From: an uncultured Coriobacteriales bacterium
Lineage (GTDB): Bacteria > Actinomycetota > Coriobacteriia > Coriobacteriales > UMGS124
Direction of reading: 5' to 3'
Assembly (NCBI GenBank): GCA_902464015.1
Contig: CABQHM010000056.1
Location: forward strand, 1-20,803
Length of the DNA: 20,803 nt
Numbering within the stretch: position 1 is the stretch's first letter; the number at the start of each line of letters is the position of its first letter. Of the stretch, positions 14,784-20,803 are shown piece by piece. The notes beneath the pieces are model-generated. The model saw nothing but the letters and a program-made list of their open reading frames with translations. It searched no databases and was not told the DNA's origin. The translations under genes and the position numbers were made by a program.

Positions 14784-14795
14784 CTCCGCAAACAT

Positions 14796-14837
14796 CAAAA
14801 AGCGCCCCGGCAGACCGTGCGGTCCGTCGGGGCGCTT
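14796..14837 (-). terminator. Terminator after the rRNA methyltransferase gene
   Basis: On the minus strand AAGCGCCCCG (14828-14837) pairs with CGGGGCGCTT (14800-14809) around an inner GACC-GTGC-GGTC hairpin, followed by a run of five T. Confidence 0.88.
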
Positions 14838-14861
14838 GTTTGCTTGGGCTTGTAAGCCCCG

Positions 14862-16148
14862 CTACACCACCTGGAAGATAAAGAACTTGAGGTAGTTGGT
14901 CTCAGGGATGCCCCAGACGATGGGGTGGTCGGGAGCCTGCTGGCGAATCTCGACCTGGCGCAGCTGCACGCCGGCGTCGTGTGCCGCCTCGGCCACGACC
15001 TTCTTGAGCATGTCCTCGCCCATGAAGTGCGAGCACGAGCAGGTGGCCAGGTAGCCGCCACGAGGCAGGAGCTTCATGGCGCGGGCGTTAATCTGCTTGT
15101 AGCCGCCGGCAGCCTCGCGGATCTTCGCGCGGCTCTTGGTAAATGCGGGCGGGTCGAGCACGATGAGGTCGAAGGGACCGCCCGCCTCGCGCATGCCCTC
15201 GCGCGTCTCAAGGCTCGGCAGGAAGTCGAACACGTTTGCGCAGGTGAAGCGCGTCGTCGCGTCGAGACCGTTCAGATGGGCGTTGCCGCGGCACAAATCG
15301 ACCGCCGTGGCGCTCACGTCCACGCCGTGCACGAACTCGGCACCGGCGGCTGCGGCGTTGAGGGCGAAGGTACCCACATGCGTGAAGCAGTCGAGCACGC
15401 GGCGACCCTTTGCCAGGCGCGCCACCGCGCGACGGTTGAACTTTTGATCGAGGAAGAAGCCCGTCTTCTGGCTGTTCTCGAAATCGATGTCGTACTTGAT
15501 GCCGTTCTCGCACACGATGCGGCAGGTGGTCTCAGGCGCGACCTCCCCCTCAAGGGCAAACCAGCCCTTGTAGAGAGGCAGACCCTCCTTCTCGCGCACC
15601 TTGGAGTCGTTGCGCTCGTAGACGCCCACGATACGCTCGCCGTCTTCACGCAGCACGCCCACCAGCGCCGGCAGGATGATGGCCTTCAAGCGTTCCATGC
15701 CCACCGTGAGCACCTCGGCCACAAGGATGTCCTCGTAGCGGTCGACCACAAGGCCCGGGAAACCATCGGCCTCGGAGAAGATGAGTCGGCAGCAGTTGGT
15801 GTCAGGCCCGCAGCCAGGCAGCGCCGAGGCGCCCATGCAGGTCTTGCGGTACTCCCAGGCCCAGCGCACCTTGCGCTGCCAAAACTCCACGTCGAAGCGG
15901 TCATTTGCGTTGCGCGACACGATGCGCACGCGGATCTTCGACTCAAGCGAGATGGGACCCGTGCCCAGGTAGGTGCCCTTCTCGTCCACCACGTCCACCA
16001 CGTCACCGTTGCAAACCTCGCGGCCGTCAAGAGGCGCGGGGTCAACGCGCAGGACCTCGGCGTCGAAGACCCACACGTTGCCCTCGGCCAGGAACCTGGC
16101 ACCCTTCTTGGTGATCACTGCCTGGGGAAAGGGGCGGCACTGCTTCAT
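14862..16148 (-). CDS. Class I SAM-dependent 23S rRNA methyltransferase (RlmI/RlmK type)
   Basis: The protein belongs to the RlmI family, which in E. coli makes 5-methylcytidine in 23S rRNA. Residues about 9-85 form a PUA-type RNA-binding domain (RFLAEGNVWVFDAEV). RLIFSEADGFPGLVVDRY (121-138) and NSQKTGFFLDQKFNR (225-239) are family signatures. The SAM-binding loop is VLDCFTHVGTFALNAA (251-266), followed by DPPAFTKS (332-339) and Cys370/Cys372 in ATCSCSHFM, the expected catalytic cysteine region. At 428 residues it is somewhat longer than the typical 390-400, with an insert near residues 101-120 containing four Cys. The ATG at 16148 follows GAGAGGATC. It lies 38 bases after the T tract of a tRNA terminator, with no obvious promoter in between. 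The exact methylation site in this host is inferred from the family only. Confidence 0.9.
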   Translation of the reverse strand: MKQCRPFPQAVITKKGARFLAEGNVWVFDAEVLRVDPAPLDGREVCNGDVVDVVDEKGTYLGTGPISLESKIRVRIVSRNANDRFDVEFWQRKVRWAWEYRKTCMGASALPGCGPDTNCCRLIFSEADGFPGLVVDRYEDILVAEVLTVGMERLKAIILPALVGVLREDGERIVGVYERNDSKVREKEGLPLYKGWFALEGEVAPETTCRIVCENGIKYDIDFENSQKTGFFLDQKFNRRAVARLAKGRRVLDCFTHVGTFALNAAAAGAEFVHGVDVSATAVDLCRGNAHLNGLDATTRFTCANVFDFLPSLETREGMREAGGPFDLIVLDPPAFTKSRAKIREAAGGYKQINARAMKLLPRGGYLATCSCSHFMGEDMLKKVVAEAAHDAGVQLRQVEIRQQAPDHPIVWGIPETNYLKFFIFQVV

Positions 16149-16186
16149 GGCGATCCTCTCAAGCTTCTCGAAAACGTCCCCGGATA

Positions 16187-16213
16187 CAAAAAAACGACCC
16201 GCGCGGGGCCGTT
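16187..16213 (-). terminator. Terminator after tRNA-Ser(UGA), upstream of the methyltransferase
   Basis: On the minus strand AACGGCCC (16206-16213) pairs with GGGTCGTT (16193-16200, one G-T pair), followed by seven or more T. Confidence 0.8.
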
Positions 16214-16227
16214 TCGTTCAAACAATC

Positions 16228-16319
16228 TGGCGGAGGGAGAGGGATTCGAACCCTCGGAACGGGGTTGCCGCTCGGCGGTTTTCAAGACCGCTGCAATAAA
16301 CCAACTCTGCCATCCCTCC
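16228..16319 (-). tRNA. tRNA-Ser(UGA), CCA encoded
   Basis: The minus strand begins GGAGGGA at 16319 and ends TCCCTCC-G-CCA at 16228. The anticodon stem CGGTC...(G)ACCG holds the loop CTTGAAA, anticodon TGA. The long variable arm and GGTTCGAATCC T-arm identify a class II serine tRNA. Confidence 0.96.
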
Positions 16320-16329
16320 ATGGGCGCAC

Positions 16330-16338
16330 ATCATAGCA
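16330..16338 (-). promoter_or_regulatory. Extended -10 promoter element of tRNA-Ser(UGA)
   Basis: The minus strand reads TGCTATGAT, an extended -10 (TGn plus TATGAT, 5 of 6), about 11 bases before the tRNA. No good -35 box is seen. Confidence 0.5.
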
Positions 16339-16379
16339 TGCGCGTGCTCCAACCTTACAGGGGAGGTTGGAAAGAAAAG

Positions 16380-16409
16380 AAAAAAGCCCCGACCTTTCGG
16401 TCGAGGCTT
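16380..16409 (-). terminator. Terminator after tRNA-Leu(CAG)
   Basis: On the minus strand AAGCCTCGACC (16399-16409) pairs with GGTCGGGGCTT (16384-16394) across a GAAA tetraloop, followed by a run of T. Confidence 0.9.
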
Positions 16410-16419
16410 CAATCTCAAG

Positions 16420-16506
16420 TGGTGCGGGCGAAGGGACTTGAACCCCCACGGCCTTGCGGCCATATGGACCTGAACCATACGCGTCTGCCAATTCCGCCAC
16501 GCCCGC
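16420..16506 (-). tRNA. tRNA-Leu(CAG), CCA encoded
   Basis: GCGGGCG at the 5' end (16506) pairs with CGCCCGC near the 3' end, followed by A and CCA. The anticodon stem TATGG/CCATA holds loop TTCAGGT, anticodon CAG. The D-arm GGCAGACGC and a long variable arm are typical of leucine tRNAs. Confidence 0.96.
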
Positions 16507-16516
16507 GCGAAGAAGA

Positions 16517-16546
16517 ACTATAGAAGATGACAGCCTATCCAATCAA
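16517..16546 (-). promoter_or_regulatory. Candidate promoter of tRNA-Leu(CAG)
   Basis: On the minus strand TTGATT (16541-16546) and TATAGT (16517-16522) are 18 bases apart, with the -10 box about 10 bases before the tRNA. Confidence 0.6.
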
Positions 16547-16632
16547 GCACAATCTAGCACTTCACATCTTGCACACAAATACGCGCAGCAACCCTGCCGT
16601 CTGGACCCAATCCTTCGCGGGCCGATCCGCCC

Positions 16633-16986
16633 CTACGCCGCCAGGCCCGAGTATGTCGGCTGGTCATTGGAGCCCGGCAGCGAGAAAGCCGACCCCTGCG
16701 CGGTACCGTCAGGTGCGGTAAAGGTCGCCCAGATACCCGCAAGCGCCTGCGCCGCCCCATCGAGAGACGCGCGCACCCCACTGAGCGCGTCGTCGGTCTG
16801 CCGCGTGAGCTCGGCCTGGACGGCGTCGGTGGCCGTTGCGGCAATCTGCTCGGCCGACTGCTGGGCCTGTTGCATGCTCGCCTGCACCACGGGCGCGGTG
16901 AGCGTGTAGGCCAGGCACACCAGGAAAGCCAGGGTCATGAGACCAAAGAGAATGCGGTTGATGATCTTGAGTATGCGGTACACCAT
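16633..16986 (-). CDS. Small single-pass membrane protein of unknown function
   Basis: The 117-residue protein starts at ATG 16986 behind GAGGGG (about 9 bases); a longer reading to 17034 or 17043 lacks a well-placed ribosome site. A basic N-terminus (MVYRILKIINR) is followed by a membrane segment at about 9-33 and then by an Ala/Gln-rich helical, probably coiled-coil region (35-85, AQQSAEQIAATATDAVQAEL). The end is Gly/Ser/Pro-rich. The charge pattern places the C-terminus outside the membrane. It is divergent from the kinase operon and could be an extracytoplasmic partner of it, but nothing in the sequence shows this. I do not recognise the family. Confidence 0.7.
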   Translation of the reverse strand: MVYRILKIINRILFGLMTLAFLVCLAYTLTAPVVQASMQQAQQSAEQIAATATDAVQAELTRQTDDALSGVRASLDGAAQALAGIWATFTAPDGTAQGSAFSLPGSNDQPTYSGLAA

Positions 16987-17175
16987 GGGCGGGATCCCCT
17001 CGTGTCTCTGAATGTAAATGTTCGACACCGCCATCCTACCCAAGACGCGGCACCAAGGGGAGGAGCAGGGGCCACGTCACCGGGAGCACACGCCCAACGG
17101 GTACAATAGATGGTTATCGCGCGGACCATATGGCGTCGCGCCCCCAACCGCTCACACCACCCAAGGAGGATGCCC

Positions 17176-18975
17176 TTGCCCACCACCGATGCACAGGCCC
17201 CGGCCGAGCAACTCCTGCTGGGCCGCTACCGCGTGCTCGAAACGCGTGGCGAGGGCGGTTTCGGCACCGTCTATGTATGTTGGGACCCTCGCCTCATGCG
17301 CCGCGTGGCCATCAAGTCGATTCGCCTCAAGCCTCAGGCGCCGCAAGGTTCCCTCGTCGAAGGCGTGCCAGACTATCTCAGCGACGCCCGGCGCAGTGCC
17401 CTGCTGCGGGCGGCGCTTGACGAGACGCGCACCGCCAGCATGCTGCCCCACCCCAACATCGTCCAGATGATCGAGTTCGACAACGACGACGAGCACGCCT
17501 ACATCATCATGGAATATGTTGAGGGCGCAAGCCTCGCCGAGCTGCTCGACGCCACCGAAGACGGCCTGCTCACCGCCGACGAGGCGGCCGCCGTAGTGGA
17601 GGGCGTGTGCGACGCACTCGAGTTCGCCCACGACAACGGCGTGCTGCACCTCGACATCAAGCCCGACAACATCATGGTGGACATGTCGGGCCGCGTGAAG
17701 CTCGCCGACTTCGGCATGGCCACGCTGTCAAGCATGACCGGCTACTCCGGGGCACGCGGCGGCACAGTCGGATACATGCCCCCCGAGCAGGCAGAAGGCG
17801 GCGAGGTGGATGTGCGCACCGACGTGTTTGCCTTTGCCGCGGTGATGTACGAGGCCCTGTGCGGCTTCTCTCCCTTCAACGCCGACACACTCGCCCGCAG
17901 CCGAGAGCTCGTACTGGCAGGCGCCCCCGACCCTTGCGCGCTGAGCGACTCCATCGACGTGCGCGCGGCCGACGCCCTGCTCGACGCCCTCGAGCCCGAC
18001 CCCGACGCGCGCACCCCCAGTGCCGCCGAGTTCGCCGCACAGATCCTGCCGGCACTCGGTAGGCCCCGACAGGGCCGCCGAAGCCTGGCCGGACTTGTGC
18101 GCGACGTGCTCGACGACTCGCAGCCAACCGAGGCCGCTCCCGACAACGAGACTCCCCCCATAGCAGCCCCCACCAGGTCGTTCGACCCCGACTCAGGCAT
18201 CTTGGGAGCGTCGGGGGCACACACGGCGCGGCTCGCGCTCCGTCTGACAGGAGCGCTCTGCCCCGCCGCAATCGTCACCTTGGCACTCTGGGCCGCAACA
18301 GGCCAGGCGGGCACGCAAGCGTGCATCGCGGCGTTCTTCGTCACTGCAGCGTTGAGCCTTCTCGCACCCCAGATAGGAAGCTTCGCGGCGCCCGTGTGCA
18401 CGGCGCTTGTCTGCATAGCCGCCGGCCACATCCCACTTGGCGCGGCGCTGCTGGTCGCGGCAATCCTCTGGTGGGTGTGGGTCGGCCGAACCCAACCGCT
18501 CCAGACCGCAGGCACATTCCTGTCGTGCCTGTCGCCGACCATGCCCGTGCCCATCGCGCCTCTCGTTTGCGGTTACCTTCTTCCGCCCGGCCCCGCCGCA
18601 GCCAGCGCGGCCTTGGGATGCCTCACGCAGGCATGCCTGGTGGCTCTGGCACAGAACCCGCCTGGCATCGCCTTCCTCCTCACGGCGGGAGCCTGGACCT
18701 TGGCCTGCGCCGCGCAGTCGGCCGTCGGCCACAAGGGCACAAAGGTGCGCTGTTACCTCTCCACACTGCTTGCAACTTTCATCATCCTGGCAGTTCAACT
18801 GGGTTGTGTCCGTATGGAAAATGAGGGTGTATGGACAAGCCTTCCCCAGGGGGAGCTGGCCTGTGTCCTCGGGTCTACTATACTTGTCGCATTGCTTATC
18901 CTTGCCTTTGGCAGCTCGGCGCACCTCGAGGCCGACCTCGAATGCGCCGACGCCCCGGCAACGAACGTCCCGTAA
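17176..18975 (+). CDS. Membrane Ser/Thr protein kinase with a polytopic C-terminal domain
   Basis: The N-terminal 290 residues form a Hanks-type kinase that phosphorylates Ser/Thr on partner proteins: Gly-rich loop GEGGFG (25-30), VAIK with Lys47, Glu83, catalytic loop HLDIKPDN (158-165), DFG (178-180) and PPE (202-204). The catalytic loop has Leu where most bacterial PknB-type kinases have Arg before the Asp, making it a non-RD kinase. Instead of one membrane helix and PASTA repeats, a linker to about 345 is followed by several hydrophobic segments (about six) to the C-terminus, so the sensor part is probably within the membrane. The start is inferred as TTG at 17176, 6 bases after a perfect AAGGAGG; the ATG at 17170 directly abuts that site and the ATG at 17110 has none. 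It heads an operon with two FHA genes after a 15-base gap. Confidence 0.9.
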   Translation: MPTTDAQAPAEQLLLGRYRVLETRGEGGFGTVYVCWDPRLMRRVAIKSIRLKPQAPQGSLVEGVPDYLSDARRSALLRAALDETRTASMLPHPNIVQMIEFDNDDEHAYIIMEYVEGASLAELLDATEDGLLTADEAAAVVEGVCDALEFAHDNGVLHLDIKPDNIMVDMSGRVKLADFGMATLSSMTGYSGARGGTVGYMPPEQAEGGEVDVRTDVFAFAAVMYEALCGFSPFNADTLARSRELVLAGAPDPCALSDSIDVRAADALLDALEPDPDARTPSAAEFAAQILPALGRPRQGRRSLAGLVRDVLDDSQPTEAAPDNETPPIAAPTRSFDPDSGILGASGAHTARLALRLTGALCPAAIVTLALWAATGQAGTQACIAAFFVTAALSLLAPQIGSFAAPVCTALVCIAAGHIPLGAALLVAAILWWVWVGRTQPLQTAGTFLSCLSPTMPVPIAPLVCGYLLPPGPAAASAALGCLTQACLVALAQNPPGIAFLLTAGAWTLACAAQSAVGHKGTKVRCYLSTLLATFIILAVQLGCVRMENEGVWTSLPQGELACVLGSTILVALLILAFGSSAHLEADLECADAPATNVP

Positions 18976-18990
18976 AGGAAAGGTGCCCCA

Positions 18991-19926
18991 ATGAACCTTT
19001 TTGACATTTTCGAAGGCCGCATGCAGCAAATCTTTGAGCGCGGCAACACCATGGCCCCCTTCCCGTTCAAGAAACTCGCGAAGACCGCGGTGCGTGAGAT
19101 GAAGAGCTGCTCGGCCAAGCTCGACGGCAGGCAGGTCGCCCCCACGCTTTACACCATCCTCGTCAGCCCCTCCGACGACGCCCTCATCGGCCCGCTCTAC
19201 CAGCAGGTCACCGACGAGCTCGTCGACTTCCTGGCACACGAGGCCCAAAACGCCGGCCTGGCCCTCACGGCAAACCCCACGGTGCGCTTCATCCCCGTGG
19301 GCGACATCAAGCCTGGCAAGATGGAGGTCATCGCCGAGATCGTCTCCCCCGACGTGCTTGAGCAGGTGCGCGCCGAGGAGAGCGACTATGTGCGCGGACG
19401 TGCAAAGTCGGGAGCCGTGATGCCGCAGGGCCGCGCCAACCAGCAGCGCCAGGCCGCAGCGGCACCGATGCCCGGCATGCCCGACCCCATGGCAGCCCCG
19501 CTGCCTCCCCTCCAGCCCCTGTCTGGCGCAAACCAGCCTGCAGGCATGGCCGCCCCGCGCCAGACAGCACCCGAGCCTGCCGCCATGCCCGGGGCTGCGC
19601 CCGCACCCATGCCCGTGCCCGCCGCCGGCCGCCCCGCACCCGTCGCCTGCCAGCTCACCGACAAGGCAAGCGGCAAGACCTGGCGCATCGCCTGCGACAG
19701 CACCGTCATCGGCCGCGACGAGGCCCACGCCGACCTCGTGCTGGGCGACTCCAACGTCAGCCGCCGCCACGCCGAGCTCACCCGCAACGCCACCGGCTGG
19801 CGCATCGCCGACCTCGGCAGCACCAACGGCACGCGTGTCAACGGCATGCGCGTCAGCGAGCAGGACCTCGCCAACGGCGACACAATCACGATGGGCCTCG
19901 TGACGCTCATGTTTGAGGAAGTCTAA
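18991..19926 (+). CDS. fhaA: FhaA-type protein (DUF3662 plus FHA domain)
   Basis: FHA domains bind phosphothreonine, and FhaA-type proteins connect Ser/Thr kinases to cell-wall synthesis in Actinomycetota. In this 311-residue protein, residues 1-120 match the FhaA N-terminal domain (MNLFDIFEGRMQQIFERG..., VAPTLYTILVSPSDDA). A Pro/Ala/Met/Gln-rich linker spans about 140-218. The FHA domain at 220-311 has the phospho-binding residues G241-R242, S257 with RRH (258-260) and N279-G280 in DLGSTNGT. The ATG at 18991 follows AAGGAAAGG. The gene lies between the kinase (15 bases) and the FhaB-type gene (2 bases), so it is very probably a substrate or reader of that kinase. It is shorter than the 527-residue mycobacterial FhaA because the linker is short. 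Confidence 0.92.
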   Translation: MNLFDIFEGRMQQIFERGNTMAPFPFKKLAKTAVREMKSCSAKLDGRQVAPTLYTILVSPSDDALIGPLYQQVTDELVDFLAHEAQNAGLALTANPTVRFIPVGDIKPGKMEVIAEIVSPDVLEQVRAEESDYVRGRAKSGAVMPQGRANQQRQAAAAPMPGMPDPMAAPLPPLQPLSGANQPAGMAAPRQTAPEPAAMPGAAPAPMPVPAAGRPAPVACQLTDKASGKTWRIACDSTVIGRDEAHADLVLGDSNVSRRHAELTRNATGWRIADLGSTNGTRVNGMRVSEQDLANGDTITMGLVTLMFEEV

Positions 19927-19928
19927 CC

Positions 19929-20342
19929 ATGCCTGCCGTGGTTCTCTTCATCGGGCGCGTACTGCTTGTCGTCGCACTCTTCATCTTCCTCTTCTGCATC
20001 ATGAAGACGGGCGTCGGCCTGGTCAAAGGCCAGAAGAGCGATGCCGCCGTCTGGTCGGTCGACGTCGTCGACGCCCCCTTGGGCATTCGCGGCACGCATG
20101 TCGACATCTTGGGGCCGGTCATCGTGGGCCGCTCCCCCGGTGCCGACATCGTCCTGCCCGGTATCTACGTGAGCGGCAAGCACGCGCGCTTCTCCATCCA
20201 GGGGCCGGCGCTCGTCGTGGAAGACCTGGGCAGCATGAACGGTACAAGCGTCAATAACCGCCCGATTGCCGGCACCGTCGTACTGCACGACGGCGACATG
20301 GTGCAGATAGGCGACGTTTCAATGAGGGTGACGCGCCAATGA
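19929..20342 (+). CDS. fhaB: FhaB-type membrane-anchored FHA protein
   Basis: The 137-residue protein has an N-terminal membrane helix (about 4-27, VVLFIGRVLLVVALFIFLFC) and a cytoplasmic FHA domain (about 57-135) with G67-R68, S82, K84-H85 and N104-G105 in DLGSMNGT, the residues that hold phosphothreonine. FhaB/FipA proteins act in division and cell-wall control under PknB-type kinases; here that role is inferred from the family and the operon. The start lies 2 bases after the fhaA stop, with its GAGGAAG ribosome site inside the fhaA end, so the two are translationally coupled. The stop overlaps the start of the next gene. Confidence 0.9.
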   Translation: MPAVVLFIGRVLLVVALFIFLFCIMKTGVGLVKGQKSDAAVWSVDVVDAPLGIRGTHVDILGPVIVGRSPGADIVLPGIYVSGKHARFSIQGPALVVEDLGSMNGTSVNNRPIAGTVVLHDGDMVQIGDVSMRVTRQ

Positions 20343-20803
20343 TGACTGAAGAAGATGCCCTGAAGGACGAAAACGTCGAGCACATCGACACAACGTCCCA
20401 GGTAGATACCAATATTGTCAGCGAAACTGCGGAGGCGGGCGAAACAAGCGCTCCTGCCTGCCCTGCCGCTGACACCCAACAGGCCGAAGAGGAGCCCGAA
20501 GACGCAGCCGCCGATGCGAGCGCGGCCATGGCGAACCTCATCGATGACGAGGGCGCCCAGAGCGTGGAGGATCCCCACATCGACCCGAACGCCGCCCCCC
20601 TCAACCTGGACGACGACCCCGAGGACGACCTGCACGAACAAGCCGGGACAGCCAACGCGAGCGCAAGCGCAACCGATACGCCGCAGGCCGCCGCTCAGGC
20701 AGATGATCCGCAGACAACGGCCGAGATCGACAAGATCGAGCTCGCCGCCCTCATGAACTCCGGCGATGCGGGGCAGACCATGCCCTTCGCCCCCGTTCAG
20801 GAG
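20339..20803 (+). CDS. N-terminal part of an acidic protein, cut by the window edge
   Basis: The frame opens at ATG 20339 (or the adjacent ATG at 20342), overlapping the FhaB stop as ATGATG, and stays open to the window edge for 155 codons. The visible part is very rich in Asp, Glu, Ala and Thr, with almost no predicted structure, and contains several Thr in acidic surroundings (for example MTEEDAL and DTTSQVDTN) that could be kinase sites. In many Actinomycetota this position after fhaB holds a PP2C phosphatase; whether that or another domain follows lies outside the window. It could instead be an FHA ligand. I do not assign a function. Confidence 0.75.
   Translation, partial: MMTEEDALKDENVEHIDTTSQVDTNIVSETAEAGETSAPACPAADTQQAEEEPEDAAADASAAMANLIDDEGAQSVEDPHIDPNAAPLNLDDDPEDDLHEQAGTANASASATDTPQAAAQADDPQTTAEIDKIELAALMNSGDAGQTMPFAPVQE

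Noticed and set aside
14925..16523. A 532-codon open frame on the plus strand
   Set aside because: It is antisense to the rRNA methyltransferase and runs through two tRNA genes.
17110..17175. Kinase start at ATG 17110 or 17170
   Set aside because: The first has no ribosome site and sits next to a possible -10 box; the second directly touches AAGGAGG. TTG 17176 has the proper spacing.
18193..19770. A 525-codon open frame on the minus strand
   Set aside because: It is antisense to the kinase membrane domain and fhaA, with no recognisable domain.

Overview
The window is GC-rich, densely coded bacterial DNA. The combination of an FhaA-type DUF3662-FHA protein, an FhaB-type membrane FHA protein and a Ser/Thr kinase, many Tat-secreted proteins, and high-GC codon use points to Actinomycetota. 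The gene style fits class Coriobacteriia best (Olsenella/Collinsella/Atopobium relatives); that placement is inference, not proof. No rRNA, insertion sequence, CRISPR array or replication origin was seen.

Layout. (1) 55-4910, minus strand: a tight three-gene operon of unrecognised function. It encodes a 1059-residue TPR protein, an Ala-rich protein with 11-residue repeats and a C-terminal PGPG membrane hairpin, and a 216-residue soluble protein. (2) 5090-6049, plus: glutamyl-Q tRNA(Asp) synthetase, then tRNA-Ser(GCU), each with its own terminator. (3) 6449-9491, minus: tadA (tRNA adenosine deaminase), a DEAD-box RNA helicase and a lipoprotein, probably partly co-transcribed and closed by a strong terminator. 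(4) 9555-14725: an envelope and accessory stretch. It holds a Tat-exported CapA-like protein, a convergent LysR regulator with a palindrome filling its own promoter spacer, a 23-residue leader peptide coupled to a Tat-exported polysaccharide deacetylase, and a HepT/MntA-type toxin-antitoxin locus. In that locus the antitoxin is fused to a ribbon-helix-helix domain and the toxin gene carries a frameshift. The deacetylase and TA genes use more AT-rich codons than their neighbours, which hints at acquisition. (5) 14862-16506, minus: tRNA-Leu(CAG), tRNA-Ser(UGA) and an RlmI-type 23S rRNA methyltransferase, each followed by a terminator. (6) 16633-20803: a small membrane protein divergent from a signalling operon of polytopic Ser/Thr kinase, FhaA-like and FhaB-like proteins, and the start of a very acidic protein cut by the window edge.

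How the genes work together. Region 6 is a phospho-signalling module in which FHA domains should read Thr phosphorylation made by the kinase, probably in cell-wall control. Regions 2, 3 and 5 are mostly translation and RNA modification (GluQ, TadA, RlmI-type enzyme, helicase, three tRNAs). Region 4 contains two envelope enzymes around a LysR regulator, followed by the TA locus. The least explained parts are the 55-4910 operon, the RHH-MNT fusion with its frameshifted HepT partner, and the leader peptide before the deacetylase.
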